Shown in pieces: positions 14,118 through 21,830 of a DNA stretch of 28,080 bases. The notes under the pieces are model-generated. The model was not told where the DNA came from. It saw only the letters and a list, made by a program, of their open reading frames with translations, and did not search any database. This DNA is from a virus: positions 1 through 28,080 of IMG/VR virus record IMGVR_UViG_3300018417_002152; one strand, written 5' to 3'. The stretch's first letter is position 1; every line of letters starts with the position of its first letter. The position numbers and the translations under genes are program-made.

Positions 14118-15182
14118 TTCAGGGCAAACGTCAAGTACATTTGTACCACGCAATTTATCAACTTTATTTGTAAAATCAATAAACTGTTCAAGTTCAGCAG
14201 GGCGCGATGAATGTCTGTATCCTGTTCCTTCAAGTATATGTTCAGGAAGTATTTGTGGATTCAAGTAAGCAGGTGTTGTAACAACATTGTTTACATATAA
14301 TTCATAGTGTGGCTTTTTAATTTTAAAGAACCAGTCTACAATATCTTTTACGTGGCACACATTGTATGTCATAATAGTGCCTGCAAAAATTAGTCTATCC
14401 ATTTTATCTAAATGCTGTAAGTTATCTACTAGTTGTTCGAAAGGAAAGTTATCACCACCCCTAATGTATTCGTATAACTTGCCTGTGCCTTCAATACTAA
14501 TATGCCATTTAGTTTCTTTAAATTGATGAGCTAATTCGTCAAACTCTAAATCTACAACAGTACCATTAGTGCTAATATCAAGTGTAATATTTTTTGCAAG
14601 ATCAAGTTCAATAAGTTTTTGCATAATTTGTTTGTTAGCAGGTTCCATATATGGTTCACCTCCCTTGATATTAACATACTGTAAGTTCTTAAAATATTCA
14701 GGATATGCAAACAAATTATCTACAATGTCAGGTGAAAGATTTCTGTAACCAAAGTCTGGTTCGTGAATAGGTCTTTGTACACCCATTTTATCAAGTTTTA
14801 AATCTTCCTTAATCCAAGCAGTACTGTTTACACCACTACACATTCTGCACTTAAGATTACACAAATTACTCATATTAAATTCTAAGAAATATATGTCATT
14901 TCGTAAGTTGCTCTCTGGTTTTAGCATAGGATTTAGAACTTGCTCAAAAAACTTTCTTCTGCTATGTCCATTTGTATTTTCTTTAAGTGTACATTGAGAA
15001 CAATTACTAGGAAACTGACCTTGAGCAATAGTACGCTGAGTGTGTATCAATCCAGGATTACGGAATATAGTTGGTAGATCTTCTCTAAGCAGGTTACCGT
15101 GACGTCCTGTATACACACAGTCAGGTACAACATCTCCGTTGAATCTTATACTAAGAGCGTGCCAAGGTGCAAAGCACTTCAT
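14097..15182 (-). CDS. Radical SAM protein with N-terminal twitch domain (rSAM 5)
   Basis: 361 residues. N-terminal cluster: Cys3 in MKCFAPWHALS, Cys22 in PDCVY, Cys61 and Cys64 in CSQCTLKE, then the HSRRKFFE segment. The core triad is Cys108, Cys112 and Cys115 in NLCNLKCRMC. YVNIKGGEPYMEPAN near 168-182 is the GGEP strand, and LDISTNGT and WHISIEGTGKLYEY follow. The ATG follows AGAGGA by 8 bases and lies 32 bases inside the beta-propeller gene upstream. It belongs to the N-twitch group with the proteins at 11253, 17923 and 21831. Substrate unknown; coexpression with two repeat proteins and a small kinase suggests they act together (inference). Confidence 0.9.
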   Translation of the reverse strand: MKCFAPWHALSIRFNGDVVPDCVYTGRHGNLLREDLPTIFRNPGLIHTQRTIAQGQFPSNCSQCTLKENTNGHSRRKFFEQVLNPMLKPESNLRNDIYFLEFNMSNLCNLKCRMCSGVNSTAWIKEDLKLDKMGVQRPIHEPDFGYRNLSPDIVDNLFAYPEYFKNLQYVNIKGGEPYMEPANKQIMQKLIELDLAKNITLDISTNGTVVDLEFDELAHQFKETKWHISIEGTGKLYEYIRGGDNFPFEQLVDNLQHLDKMDRLIFAGTIMTYNVCHVKDIVDWFFKIKKPHYELYVNNVVTTPAYLNPQILPEHILEGTGYRHSSRPAELEQFIDFTNKVDKLRGTNVLDVCPELDSLFT

Positions 15183-16296
15183 AACTCAAATCCTCTTTTA
15201 TACTATACAGGTGGTGCTCCGACGATATTGTGTCATAGCCTATTACACACAGTTTGTCATCAAAAATTATTGGCCTTCCAAAAAGGGTGTTGCCAAAGTA
15301 AATGCTGTCAAGTTCATCTCCATCTTTACTTATTTTAAAAATAGGACAACTTGGTGTGCCACTTGGAATAAAATATGCATACCCTTTGTACTCTATACCA
15401 CATCTATATCTATACTTTCCACCGTGCGTTATACCTATATCAAATTGTTTACTTTGTTTTGTAACTGTATTGAATACAAGTCCCCAGTTGCTTTCTCCGT
15501 GTTCTGTGCCATAGGGTAATGCTACAATATTGTCCCCTACAAGTACACCGCCGTTATATTTTTTAGCAAAGTCTACACCTTTTATTTCGTGGTAAGTTGC
15601 TTTGTTTGTATCTGTATCAAATTCAACAATTGTGTTTAGACCTTTAGTTTCGCCAAATGGCAAACTGTATAAAGTATTACCTTTTACAATAATATCACTA
15701 TACTTTCTAGTAATGTTAGGATCAACTTCTAGTTCGTAACTTGTAAATTGTGTTCCGTCAAAACTTAGTAAACTTGTATATCCTGGTTGATCGCCTCTTG
15801 GCATACTCCAATAACGCCCATTACAAAACACTGTACCCATATGTAATTTTTTGCCTTTATGTGGTAAAGGGTGTATTGACAGTTTACCGTTGTTAATATA
15901 GATAGCATTATTTGTTCCTTCGTAGCCTAAAGGAAAACTAAAAGCAGAATTCCATTCGTAATTTATTGCTACACTATAGAATTGTCCTTTACCTGTAAAT
16001 GGTAATTTATGCTTTATAATTGCTCCTGGCTTCATTTCAGTAACAATATTTAGATCATCGTATATACCATAGGGTATGAACCAAGCACTGTCTCCTAGCA
16101 CTGCCACAGCATTTGTTTTACTTGTGCTAGGTGGCAAATCTAAATTCATATACTTTCCATCTAACCATACATCGCTGTAACTTTTACACAAGTCCGTAGC
16201 AAATGGAGGACTTAGTAACTTGCCTTGGTATTCAGCAAGTAACAGATGCTTAATCTTAGTTTCTTTGTAGTAATCTTGAAACTCTTTATATGCCAT
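15151..16296 (-). CDS. Repeat protein, putative beta-propeller (copy 1)
   Basis: 381 residues built from about seven blades of roughly 50 residues, each with a Gly/Pro-rich core: WFIPYGIYDD near 71-80, FSFPLGYEGTN near 118-128, WSMPRGDQPGY, YSLPFGETKG, VALPYGTEHGESN, YFIPSGTPSC, with the next strand often ending in a D/N such as LLSFD, IVEFD and LVFN. This 'hydrophobic-P-[YRF]-G-E' repeat fits a beta-propeller like kelch or WD folds, where such loops are exposed on one face. No signal peptide is visible, so it is probably cytoplasmic, and it has few cysteines. It overlaps the preceding propeller gene by 11 bases and the radical SAM gene downstream by 32. It may bind a glycan, protein or small molecule, or act as a scaffold or substrate of the neighbouring enzymes. 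Confidence 0.72.
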   Translation of the reverse strand: MAYKEFQDYYKETKIKHLLLAEYQGKLLSPPFATDLCKSYSDVWLDGKYMNLDLPPSTSKTNAVAVLGDSAWFIPYGIYDDLNIVTEMKPGAIIKHKLPFTGKGQFYSVAINYEWNSAFSFPLGYEGTNNAIYINNGKLSIHPLPHKGKKLHMGTVFCNGRYWSMPRGDQPGYTSLLSFDGTQFTSYELEVDPNITRKYSDIIVKGNTLYSLPFGETKGLNTIVEFDTDTNKATYHEIKGVDFAKKYNGGVLVGDNIVALPYGTEHGESNWGLVFNTVTKQSKQFDIGITHGGKYRYRCGIEYKGYAYFIPSGTPSCPIFKISKDGDELDSIYFGNTLFGRPIIFDDKLCVIGYDTISSEHHLYSIKEDLSYEVLCTLARS

Positions 16297-17509
16297 TTAG
16301 GTCTACCGTTTTAATTACTTGTTCTTTAATAGTATCAAATACTAACACAGTTTGGAAACTATCACTTTCTCCATATGGAAAAGCAAATATAATATCATCC
16401 TTAATAACACAATTGTTATATTTTTCTATAGTAGTACTATCTTTGAAATATTCACTTACATCTACAGTGTAAAATTCAGTTGTATCTGTATCGACAACTA
16501 AAACCTCTGCAAGGTCGCCTTGACTTTTCCAAGTATCTTCTGGTTCGCACACACAGCCTCCTCTTGGAATGTAATATATTTTACCGTGATTGTTTTCAAT
16601 ACCTGCAAAATATTTTTTGCTTTCTTTACCTATGCCAAGATCCATAGTTCTCCACGTATTAGTAAAACTATCTACAATAAGCATTTCGCTCCAATCTTCA
16701 TCGTGTCCAGCAGGCGGAAAAAATATTTTGCCATTACGTGCAACAGTATGAGCATAATATTTCCTACTAGTTGTCTGCTGTCCTGTTTTATTATATTGCC
16801 AACCTTTTTCTGTTTTCATTGCAAGAAAGTCAAAGAATTTACTTTCGCTGTAAGGCGGCGCAAAAAGTTTGTTACCTACTTTTGCAAGTGTTGTAAATTT
16901 TTTATTTGCAGTCCTGTCTTTATCATAATCAGCCCATACATCACTTATGTCAATAAGATTATAATTGTTATGCATACAATCATATTCTAGTCTGTAAGGA
17001 AAGAATACATCGTGTTTTTCACCTCGCGGCATTCCATATATGATACCATCTATCATTTGTGTTGTATGCCACATCTTTGTGTCTTGTACAGGAATATCTA
17101 ATTGCAATAATTTGTAAGTATGATCAATTATGTTAAAGTCTAAAACTAAATTGTAGTGTTCGTGTTCACCATATGGAATGGCAATTATGCGATCACCGTA
17201 TATGTGTCCTTGCACATATTTTCCTTTACCTGGTATTTGTAATTTAACATATTCTACATTATCATTATTAGTATCAACAATAAGAATACTGCTTTCATTG
17301 TAAGGTAAAAAATAAATTTTATTTCTGTAGACTATACCTTTCTGCCATTTTTCTGTGCTGCTATCTACTTGCAATGGTATTTTAGTTATGGCATACGTGT
17401 TAGGATCCATCTTTAGCATATAGTCAATAGATTCTGTAAGTCCATATGGTGGAACATAAATCATACCGTTGTTTCCAATGGTAGCGTAACTAAATGCTTG
17501 AGGGGTCAA
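16286..17509 (-). CDS. Repeat protein, putative beta-propeller (copy 2)
   Basis: About 407 residues with eight repeats of the same design: YVPPYGLTES, YFLPYNESS, IAIPYGEHEHY, YGMPRGEKHD, FAPPYSESK, FFPPAGHDED, YYIPRGGCVC and FAFPYGESDSF, each followed by a strand ending in Asp (LKMD, LIVD, VLVVD, VLVFD). The regularity supports a closed eight-bladed beta-propeller. The start is a TTG; the frame is open from TTG at 17521, but TTG at 17509 has GGAG six bases before it and is preferred. It overlaps the kinase-like gene by 20 bases. Copy 1 downstream is a diverged paralogue, since the loop motif is shared but the sequences differ widely. Binding partner unknown. Confidence 0.75.
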   Translation of the reverse strand: MTPQAFSYATIGNNGMIYVPPYGLTESIDYMLKMDPNTYAITKIPLQVDSSTEKWQKGIVYRNKIYFLPYNESSILIVDTNNDNVEYVKLQIPGKGKYVQGHIYGDRIIAIPYGEHEHYNLVLDFNIIDHTYKLLQLDIPVQDTKMWHTTQMIDGIIYGMPRGEKHDVFFPYRLEYDCMHNNYNLIDISDVWADYDKDRTANKKFTTLAKVGNKLFAPPYSESKFFDFLAMKTEKGWQYNKTGQQTTSRKYYAHTVARNGKIFFPPAGHDEDWSEMLIVDSFTNTWRTMDLGIGKESKKYFAGIENNHGKIYYIPRGGCVCEPEDTWKSQGDLAEVLVVDTDTTEFYTVDVSEYFKDSTTIEKYNNCVIKDDIIFAFPYGESDSFQTVLVFDTIKEQVIKTVDLNGI

Positions 17510-17936
17510 ATAATTCTCCAAATGCTGATTGTAGGTCTGCTTTTAATTTTGTATGTATAGTTTCTTTATCGTAAATGCCTACGTTGTCCCAATCTACCAT
17601 ATGCATAACATCTCCGTCAACTATAATATTACTTAACACCCAATCTCCGTGTGCATATGGAAGTGTGCTATTAATTTGGTTAACACAAAACTTACACACC
17701 TCATCACAAAACTCTGGTGTATGTTTTAATTTACTTGCAGGGTGTCCTAGGTATCTTGTGAAATCTATATAATTTTCTCCAACAAATTTAACATAACCAG
17801 GTTGCACCTTGTTTAGTATTTCAGCGTGTTGTTGCATCCATACTGAATCTTTATCATACCAAAACTTTCTAATGGTGTCACTATCTTTGAGATATACAGC
17901 ACGTTTCTTTTCTGTGTTTTGCTTAATCAAGTCCAT
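17490..17936 (-). CDS. Minimal aminoglycoside-phosphotransferase-like kinase
   Basis: 148 residues. The C-terminal part has the APH/choline-kinase catalytic signature: YAHGDWVLSNIIVDGDVMHMVDWDNVG, in which Asp98 of HGDxxxxN is the catalytic base, Asn103 binds metal, and Asp115 of VDWD binds the second metal. Upstream, EILNKVQPGYVKFVGENYIDFTRYLG near 39-64 could be what is left of the small lobe or hinge. A typical APH protein is 250 residues or more with a complete N-lobe and Lys; here the N-lobe is missing or much reduced. It would phosphorylate a hydroxyl of a small molecule, sugar or lipid if active. It overlaps the radical SAM gene upstream by 14 bases and the propeller gene downstream. 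Truncation, or use of a separate partner, cannot be told apart. Confidence 0.7.
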   Translation of the reverse strand: MDLIKQNTEKKRAVYLKDSDTIRKFWYDKDSVWMQQHAEILNKVQPGYVKFVGENYIDFTRYLGHPASKLKHTPEFCDEVCKFCVNQINSTLPYAHGDWVLSNIIVDGDVMHMVDWDNVGIYDKETIHTKLKADLQSAFGELFDPSSI

Positions 17937-18957
17937 ATGCTTTTGCTACCTCTGGCAAGTAATCTTTTATATGCACATTTCTAAATGTATCAAGTTTAGT
18001 AATATATTCTACAAACTTTGCCTGTGCTGTAGGATCTGCTTCACCTATTTTCCATTCGTCTATATATTTAAACTGTGACTTTAGACTATCAGGTGCATTT
18101 TTAACGTGCAGCCAATCAGGATATACAAGTAAATTATCCCATACTTTCATATTCATTTTATCTGCCCATTCTTTTATTTCATCTTGATACAATGCATTAA
18201 GCACACTAGTACAAGGTGCAACATCACACTTGTAAAGATCTTTGTATATATCTACATTGCGGCTTATAGTTTCCCAATTGCTACCATACCTAATGTATTC
18301 TATTTTTCTATCTACTGCATCTAAACTTAAACTCATTATAACACGATCGAAGCGTTTAAGCAACTCGTGTACTTTAGGATTGTAAAGTGTCGCATTCGTA
18401 TTAAAACGTACTGTTACACTACTGTCTAGTCTTTCTAAAAACTGCGGTAAGTGTTTTACCATCATAGGTTCGCCGCCTGTCAGATAAACTTCTTTCAAAG
18501 GTAAATTTTCAAAGTAATGTAGATATCTTTCGTCATACCAATTGTAGTTAGGTATGTCAAGTATTTGATGAACAGGTATAATGCCTTTGCGTTGCATTGA
18601 AACTGCTTCTTCTGCAATGCTGCTACTTGCACCACTATGACAACTTATACACTGTAGGTTACAACTATTTCCAAATCTCAAATCTAAATGTGTAAGTCCA
18701 GGGCCATAATGTTCTTTAAGTTGCCTTCGACTTTTCAAACCTTTTTCTTCGTGTAACTTACAACCTTCACAAGCATCAGGCCATTCATCACGTGCTAATT
18801 GTTCTTTTGCTTTTGTAACTGTAGCACTGTTTAACCATTGTTGAGGAGTGTGTGTATGTACATTTTCAATATTGTCTGGTTCGTTACTAGTACAACACAT
18901 ACGGTATTGACCGTTTGCAGCAATGTAACTGTGACTTTCTAATAAACTACATCTCAT
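17923..18957 (-). CDS. Radical SAM protein with N-terminal twitch domain (rSAM 6)
   Basis: 344 residues. N-terminal cluster: Cys3 in MRCSLLESHSYIAANGQYRMCC with Cys21-Cys22, then Cys63 and Cys66 in CEGCKLHEEKGLKSRRQL. The core triad is Cys99, Cys103 and Cys106 in NSCNLQCISC. YLTGGEPMMVKHL near 157-169 is the GGEP strand, VRFNTNATLYNP and VIMSLSLDAVDRKIEYIRYG follow, as in the N-twitch family. The start is coupled to the preceding gene through ATGA. Its downstream partner is the kinase-like gene, overlapping by 14 bases. The pattern matches the proteins at 11253, 14097 and 21831, with a shared arrangement but strongly diverged sequence. Confidence 0.9.
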   Translation of the reverse strand: MRCSLLESHSYIAANGQYRMCCTSNEPDNIENVHTHTPQQWLNSATVTKAKEQLARDEWPDACEGCKLHEEKGLKSRRQLKEHYGPGLTHLDLRFGNSCNLQCISCHSGASSSIAEEAVSMQRKGIIPVHQILDIPNYNWYDERYLHYFENLPLKEVYLTGGEPMMVKHLPQFLERLDSSVTVRFNTNATLYNPKVHELLKRFDRVIMSLSLDAVDRKIEYIRYGSNWETISRNVDIYKDLYKCDVAPCTSVLNALYQDEIKEWADKMNMKVWDNLLVYPDWLHVKNAPDSLKSQFKYIDEWKIGEADPTAQAKFVEYITKLDTFRNVHIKDYLPEVAKAYGLD

Positions 18958-19817
18958 AACATTTTTGCCTGCTGAATTAGTTCATCAGTGTTTTCTTTAA
19001 TAGGAGTAATTTTAACATCTACAATATTTTTGTATTCGCTTAAAAAGTAAGTCCATTCGTCACGTGCTTGATTGTGTACATTGTTCCATTCTAAAGGCAT
19101 AACAAGTTTACCTACAACAATATAACCTAGTGCCATATCAAGCGTAATTGGTTTATAGGTATGTTGCTTATACCATTCAACAAAATGTTTAGTGACAGTA
19201 TATGGTGTTTCGTATGCAGGCCTGTATAACATATAACCTTCACAATTTATGTGCTTCTGCGGTACGACACTATCTATTTTATCTGCTTCATTACGTCCTG
19301 CGATCTCTAACCAATGCTTACCAAGAGTGTTATATCCCATACATAAGTCACCGTACCCTCTGTCCATTTTAAAAAACAGATAATCTTCGTTACTAAGATC
19401 AGTAGTGGTTGCACCTTCAAATCTAAAAAAACTGTTTATGCGAGGTACATCTCTGTTACTTAGAAACTGTTCATAAACGTGTATTAGCCTATTAAGTTTA
19501 TCATAATCATCATTTGGATCTGCTTGTTCTACTAATTCGTGTAGTTCATTAAGTGTAAGTGATTTATCCAAACCTAACTTATCTATAAGTTCTGCCATTT
19601 GTTCTAATAATTTTTCTTCGTCTTTGTTATCTAAAACAAAACTTGTTTCTTGCACTAATGGCTTTGTTATATTTTCTTTTAACAATTGTAAAAATTTACA
19701 AGCAGGCGGATGATCGTACAACACATACGTCAATGGTAGTAAATCTTTTCCGTTAGAGTATGTGACAGTTAGGCCAGGTTTGTTCCAATATATACTGTAC
19801 TGGTTTTGTGTACTCAC
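18954..19817 (-). CDS. Unrecognised protein, about 287 residues
   Basis: I do not recognise this family. The gene starts best at GTG 19817, with GGAG six bases upstream (19824-19827); a TTG at 19835 would add six residues without a good site. Residues 75-125 are Leu/Glu/Asp-rich and helical (LLEQMAELIDKLGLDKSLTLNELHELVEQ), and the segment INSFFRFEGATTTDLSNEDYLFFKMDRGYGDLCMGYNTLGKHWLEIAGRNEAD, about residues 128-180 from the GTG start, looks like a mixed alpha/beta core. There is no signal peptide or membrane span and few cysteines, so it is not an Fe-S enzyme. It heads the minus-strand unit that includes rSAM 6, the kinase, the propellers and rSAM 5. It might be a substrate-binding or scaffold protein of the island (inference). 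Confidence 0.6.
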   Translation of the reverse strand: MSTQNQYSIYWNKPGLTVTYSNGKDLLPLTYVLYDHPPACKFLQLLKENITKPLVQETSFVLDNKDEEKLLEQMAELIDKLGLDKSLTLNELHELVEQADPNDDYDKLNRLIHVYEQFLSNRDVPRINSFFRFEGATTTDLSNEDYLFFKMDRGYGDLCMGYNTLGKHWLEIAGRNEADKIDSVVPQKHINCEGYMLYRPAYETPYTVTKHFVEWYKQHTYKPITLDMALGYIVVGKLVMPLEWNNVHNQARDEWTYFLSEYKNIVDVKITPIKENTDELIQQAKML

Positions 19818-19823
19818 TAAATA
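19816..19823 (+). promoter_or_regulatory. Late promoter-like ACTAAATA before rSAM 7
   Basis: ACTAAATA followed by CTCCGT and the ATG at 19830. The TAAATACTCC part is identical to the common extended form of T4 late promoters; the usual first T is replaced by C. On the other strand the same CTCC reads GGAG, the ribosome binding site of the divergent gene. Evidence is sequence similarity only. Confidence 0.4.
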
Positions 19824-19829
19824 CTCCGT

Positions 19830-20813
19830 ATGCAACTTACTAAATTAACAGATCATCATCCAAGCGAATTAGTCAATATTAACTATCAAATGGGTAATAC
19901 TTGTAATTATGCCTGTTGGTACTGCTTCCCAGGCAGTAATGAAGGTACATATCGCTGGCCAAATTTTGAACTAGCCAAAAATAACTTAGAACACATAATA
20001 GATTGTTATAAGAAATCAGGTAAGACACGCTTTAATATTGACCTAATAGGAGGTGAGCCTACACTGTGGCCGGAGTTAGGAAAGTTTACAAAGTACTTTA
20101 GACAATTAGGTTGTACTTTCCATTTAAGTACAAACGGTAGTCGCAGCATTAATTGGTGGAAAAAGCACGGTGGTGAATTTGATACAATTTACATTAGTTG
20201 TCATCATCAACGTATTGACGTAGAACACGTAAAAGAACTAGCAGATATGCTTTGGCAAGAACATAACAATGTTATTTGTGATGTACTTATGGACACAAAA
20301 GATTGGCAAAAATGTGTTAACATTGTAGATAGTTTATTAGATAGTAAAACAAGTTTTCCTGTAAATGTAAAACCTATCAAGTTAGGAGATGTTACACAAG
20401 ATACAAATTATGATCAATCACAGTATCTATTAGATCAAAGAAAACGTGATCCTAAACAAGACGAAATATTTAAACCTAAAAGAAAGAAGCCGCCAGTACA
20501 GTTAACATTAGAAGATGGAAGCAAACAAGATGTAAGCAAAAATTATATCCTAATTAATAATCTAAATAAGTTTGAAGGATGGACCTGCAACTTAGGAGTA
20601 GATACAATTTTTATAAACTTCGACGGAAGTATAGGAAGTGTATGTGGCAATAATTTATTAGGATTTAAATCAGGAACTTACAATTTATACGATATAGATC
20701 TACCTAATAAGTTTCATCCTGTTGTAAAACCAGTAACTTGCGAACAGAAGAAATGTATGTGTCAAGTTGGCTTTCTATTAGAAAAACACAATCCTACGTA
20801 CCACACACTTTAG
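19830..20813 (+). CDS. Radical SAM protein with C-terminal Cys domain (rSAM 7)
   Basis: 327 residues. The core triad is Cys25, Cys29 and Cys32 in NTCNYACWYC. NIDLIGGEPTLWPEL near 68-82 is the SAM-binding strand, and FHLSTNGSRSINWW follows near 97-110. A Lys-rich, probably exposed stretch (RKRDPKQDEIFKPKRKKPPVQ) lies around residues 205-230. The C-terminal segment is WTCNLGVDTIFINFDGSIGSVC ... CEQKKCMCQVGF, the same auxiliary Cys pattern as in the proteins at 8671 and 13212. It has no ribosome binding site but an ACTAAATA motif just before it. It is a single gene between two divergent and convergent neighbours: it starts near the divergent gene and its end overlaps the convergent gene by 20 bases. 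Confidence 0.9.
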   Translation: MQLTKLTDHHPSELVNINYQMGNTCNYACWYCFPGSNEGTYRWPNFELAKNNLEHIIDCYKKSGKTRFNIDLIGGEPTLWPELGKFTKYFRQLGCTFHLSTNGSRSINWWKKHGGEFDTIYISCHHQRIDVEHVKELADMLWQEHNNVICDVLMDTKDWQKCVNIVDSLLDSKTSFPVNVKPIKLGDVTQDTNYDQSQYLLDQRKRDPKQDEIFKPKRKKPPVQLTLEDGSKQDVSKNYILINNLNKFEGWTCNLGVDTIFINFDGSIGSVCGNNLLGFKSGTYNLYDIDLPNKFHPVVKPVTCEQKKCMCQVGFLLEKHNPTYHTL

Positions 20814-21798
20814 AACATATATCATATCTGTTTTCATTCTTCCAACTTTCAGGCAAGTAAGTTGAGAACCATTCACTATTAAGTATTTCTTCTAAACTGT
20901 AATCATCTACATTTAACCAATCAATACTTGCAACATCTTTAGCATATGGACTTTCAGGATTACGTGGCCATCTGTCACTAAGGAAATAACAGCAAGGAAA
21001 TACTTCTCCTGTATGACTAATTTGCACTTTACGTTTCACCTGCCATTTACATTTAATAACACTTGTGCTGAAATCTTGGATTGATTTAATACGTTCTACA
21101 TTATCAAGATATTTTGAATCATATTTTATTTCACGTGCTTTGTCTTTTTTATTTGCTTTAAATTTTTCAATTGCTTTATCAGCAAGACTATTAATCGCAC
21201 TGAATGTGTGTCCGCCATTAATATCAAACTTTTTAAATCCCATTGCAAATGCAAGTTCTTCACATTCTTCTATTTGATGTGCGTTATGTTCAAACACAAG
21301 CATACGCCATCTAGCCAAACCTCCTGCACCTATGTACGTTTGTGCATTGGCCATAATTTTATCCCATAAAACTCCTCGTCTATAAAGATGGTTTGTATCT
21401 TCTAGTCCGTCAATAGAAAAGGTTACGTGACTCGGCTCTGGAAACTTTTGCATTACTTGTGCTAGTTCTTTCCATTGTGTGCCTAAGCCGCCGTTTGTGT
21501 GTATAGTAATCACCGGAGGCGTATCTGAAATTTCCAAAATGTATTCTAGTGCAGGTATTAGGTTAGGGTTGAATATAGGGTCGCCATAACTGCCATTAAA
21601 TATAACTTCTTTGATTTGGTTTGCAACTTGCGGAGTAAACAGGTTTTTCCAAGTTTCTAAACTCATATGCTCTAATGGCATTCTTGGATTTACTGTTACA
21701 CCATCAATGTTTCTGCTGCAATTTCCGCACATAGAATTACAGTGACTAGTAAAATCTATCACAATCGCTTCTAAATCATTCAACTTTATGTATGGCAT
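20794..21798 (-). CDS. Radical SAM/SPASM-like protein (rSAM 8)
   Basis: 334 residues, paralogous to the protein at 10262. The core triad is Cys20, Cys24 and Cys27 in SHCNSMCGNCSRN. The usual GGEP strand reads FNGSYGDPIFNP near 68-79, IHTNGGLGTQWKEL and FSIDGLEDTNHLYRR follow, and RWRMLVFEHNAHQ is shared nearly word for word with the other copy. The C-terminal auxiliary domain is KCKWQVKRKVQISHTGEVFPCCYF ... CSKVCGT. The start ATG follows TATAAGTA by 5 bases with no ribosome binding site. Its stop region overlaps the end of rSAM 7 by 20 bases. Substrate unknown; paralogue pairs of this type often act on related but different substrates. Confidence 0.9.
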   Translation of the reverse strand: MPYIKLNDLEAIVIDFTSHCNSMCGNCSRNIDGVTVNPRMPLEHMSLETWKNLFTPQVANQIKEVIFNGSYGDPIFNPNLIPALEYILEISDTPPVITIHTNGGLGTQWKELAQVMQKFPEPSHVTFSIDGLEDTNHLYRRGVLWDKIMANAQTYIGAGGLARWRMLVFEHNAHQIEECEELAFAMGFKKFDINGGHTFSAINSLADKAIEKFKANKKDKAREIKYDSKYLDNVERIKSIQDFSTSVIKCKWQVKRKVQISHTGEVFPCCYFLSDRWPRNPESPYAKDVASIDWLNVDDYSLEEILNSEWFSTYLPESWKNENRYDICSKVCGT

Positions 21799-21813
21799 AA
21801 GTATACTTATACT
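21799..21813. promoter_or_regulatory. Palindrome in the 32-base divergent gap between rSAM 8 and rSAM 9
   Basis: AAGTATACTT (21799-21808) is a perfect 10-bp palindrome, and AGTATA with TATACT (21800-21813) forms a second inverted repeat. On the minus strand the same bases give TATAAGTA, one change from the T4 late TATAAATA, then TACTT and the ATG of rSAM 8. It may be a dual operator or promoter; chance in an AT-rich region is possible. Confidence 0.4.
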
Positions 21814-21830
21814 AGAAAAGTGCTACTATA

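Noticed and set aside
14085-14120. TTACGTAA palindrome at a convergent gene junction as a terminator
   Set aside because: The palindrome has no loop and no T-run after it, so it does not look like an intrinsic terminator.
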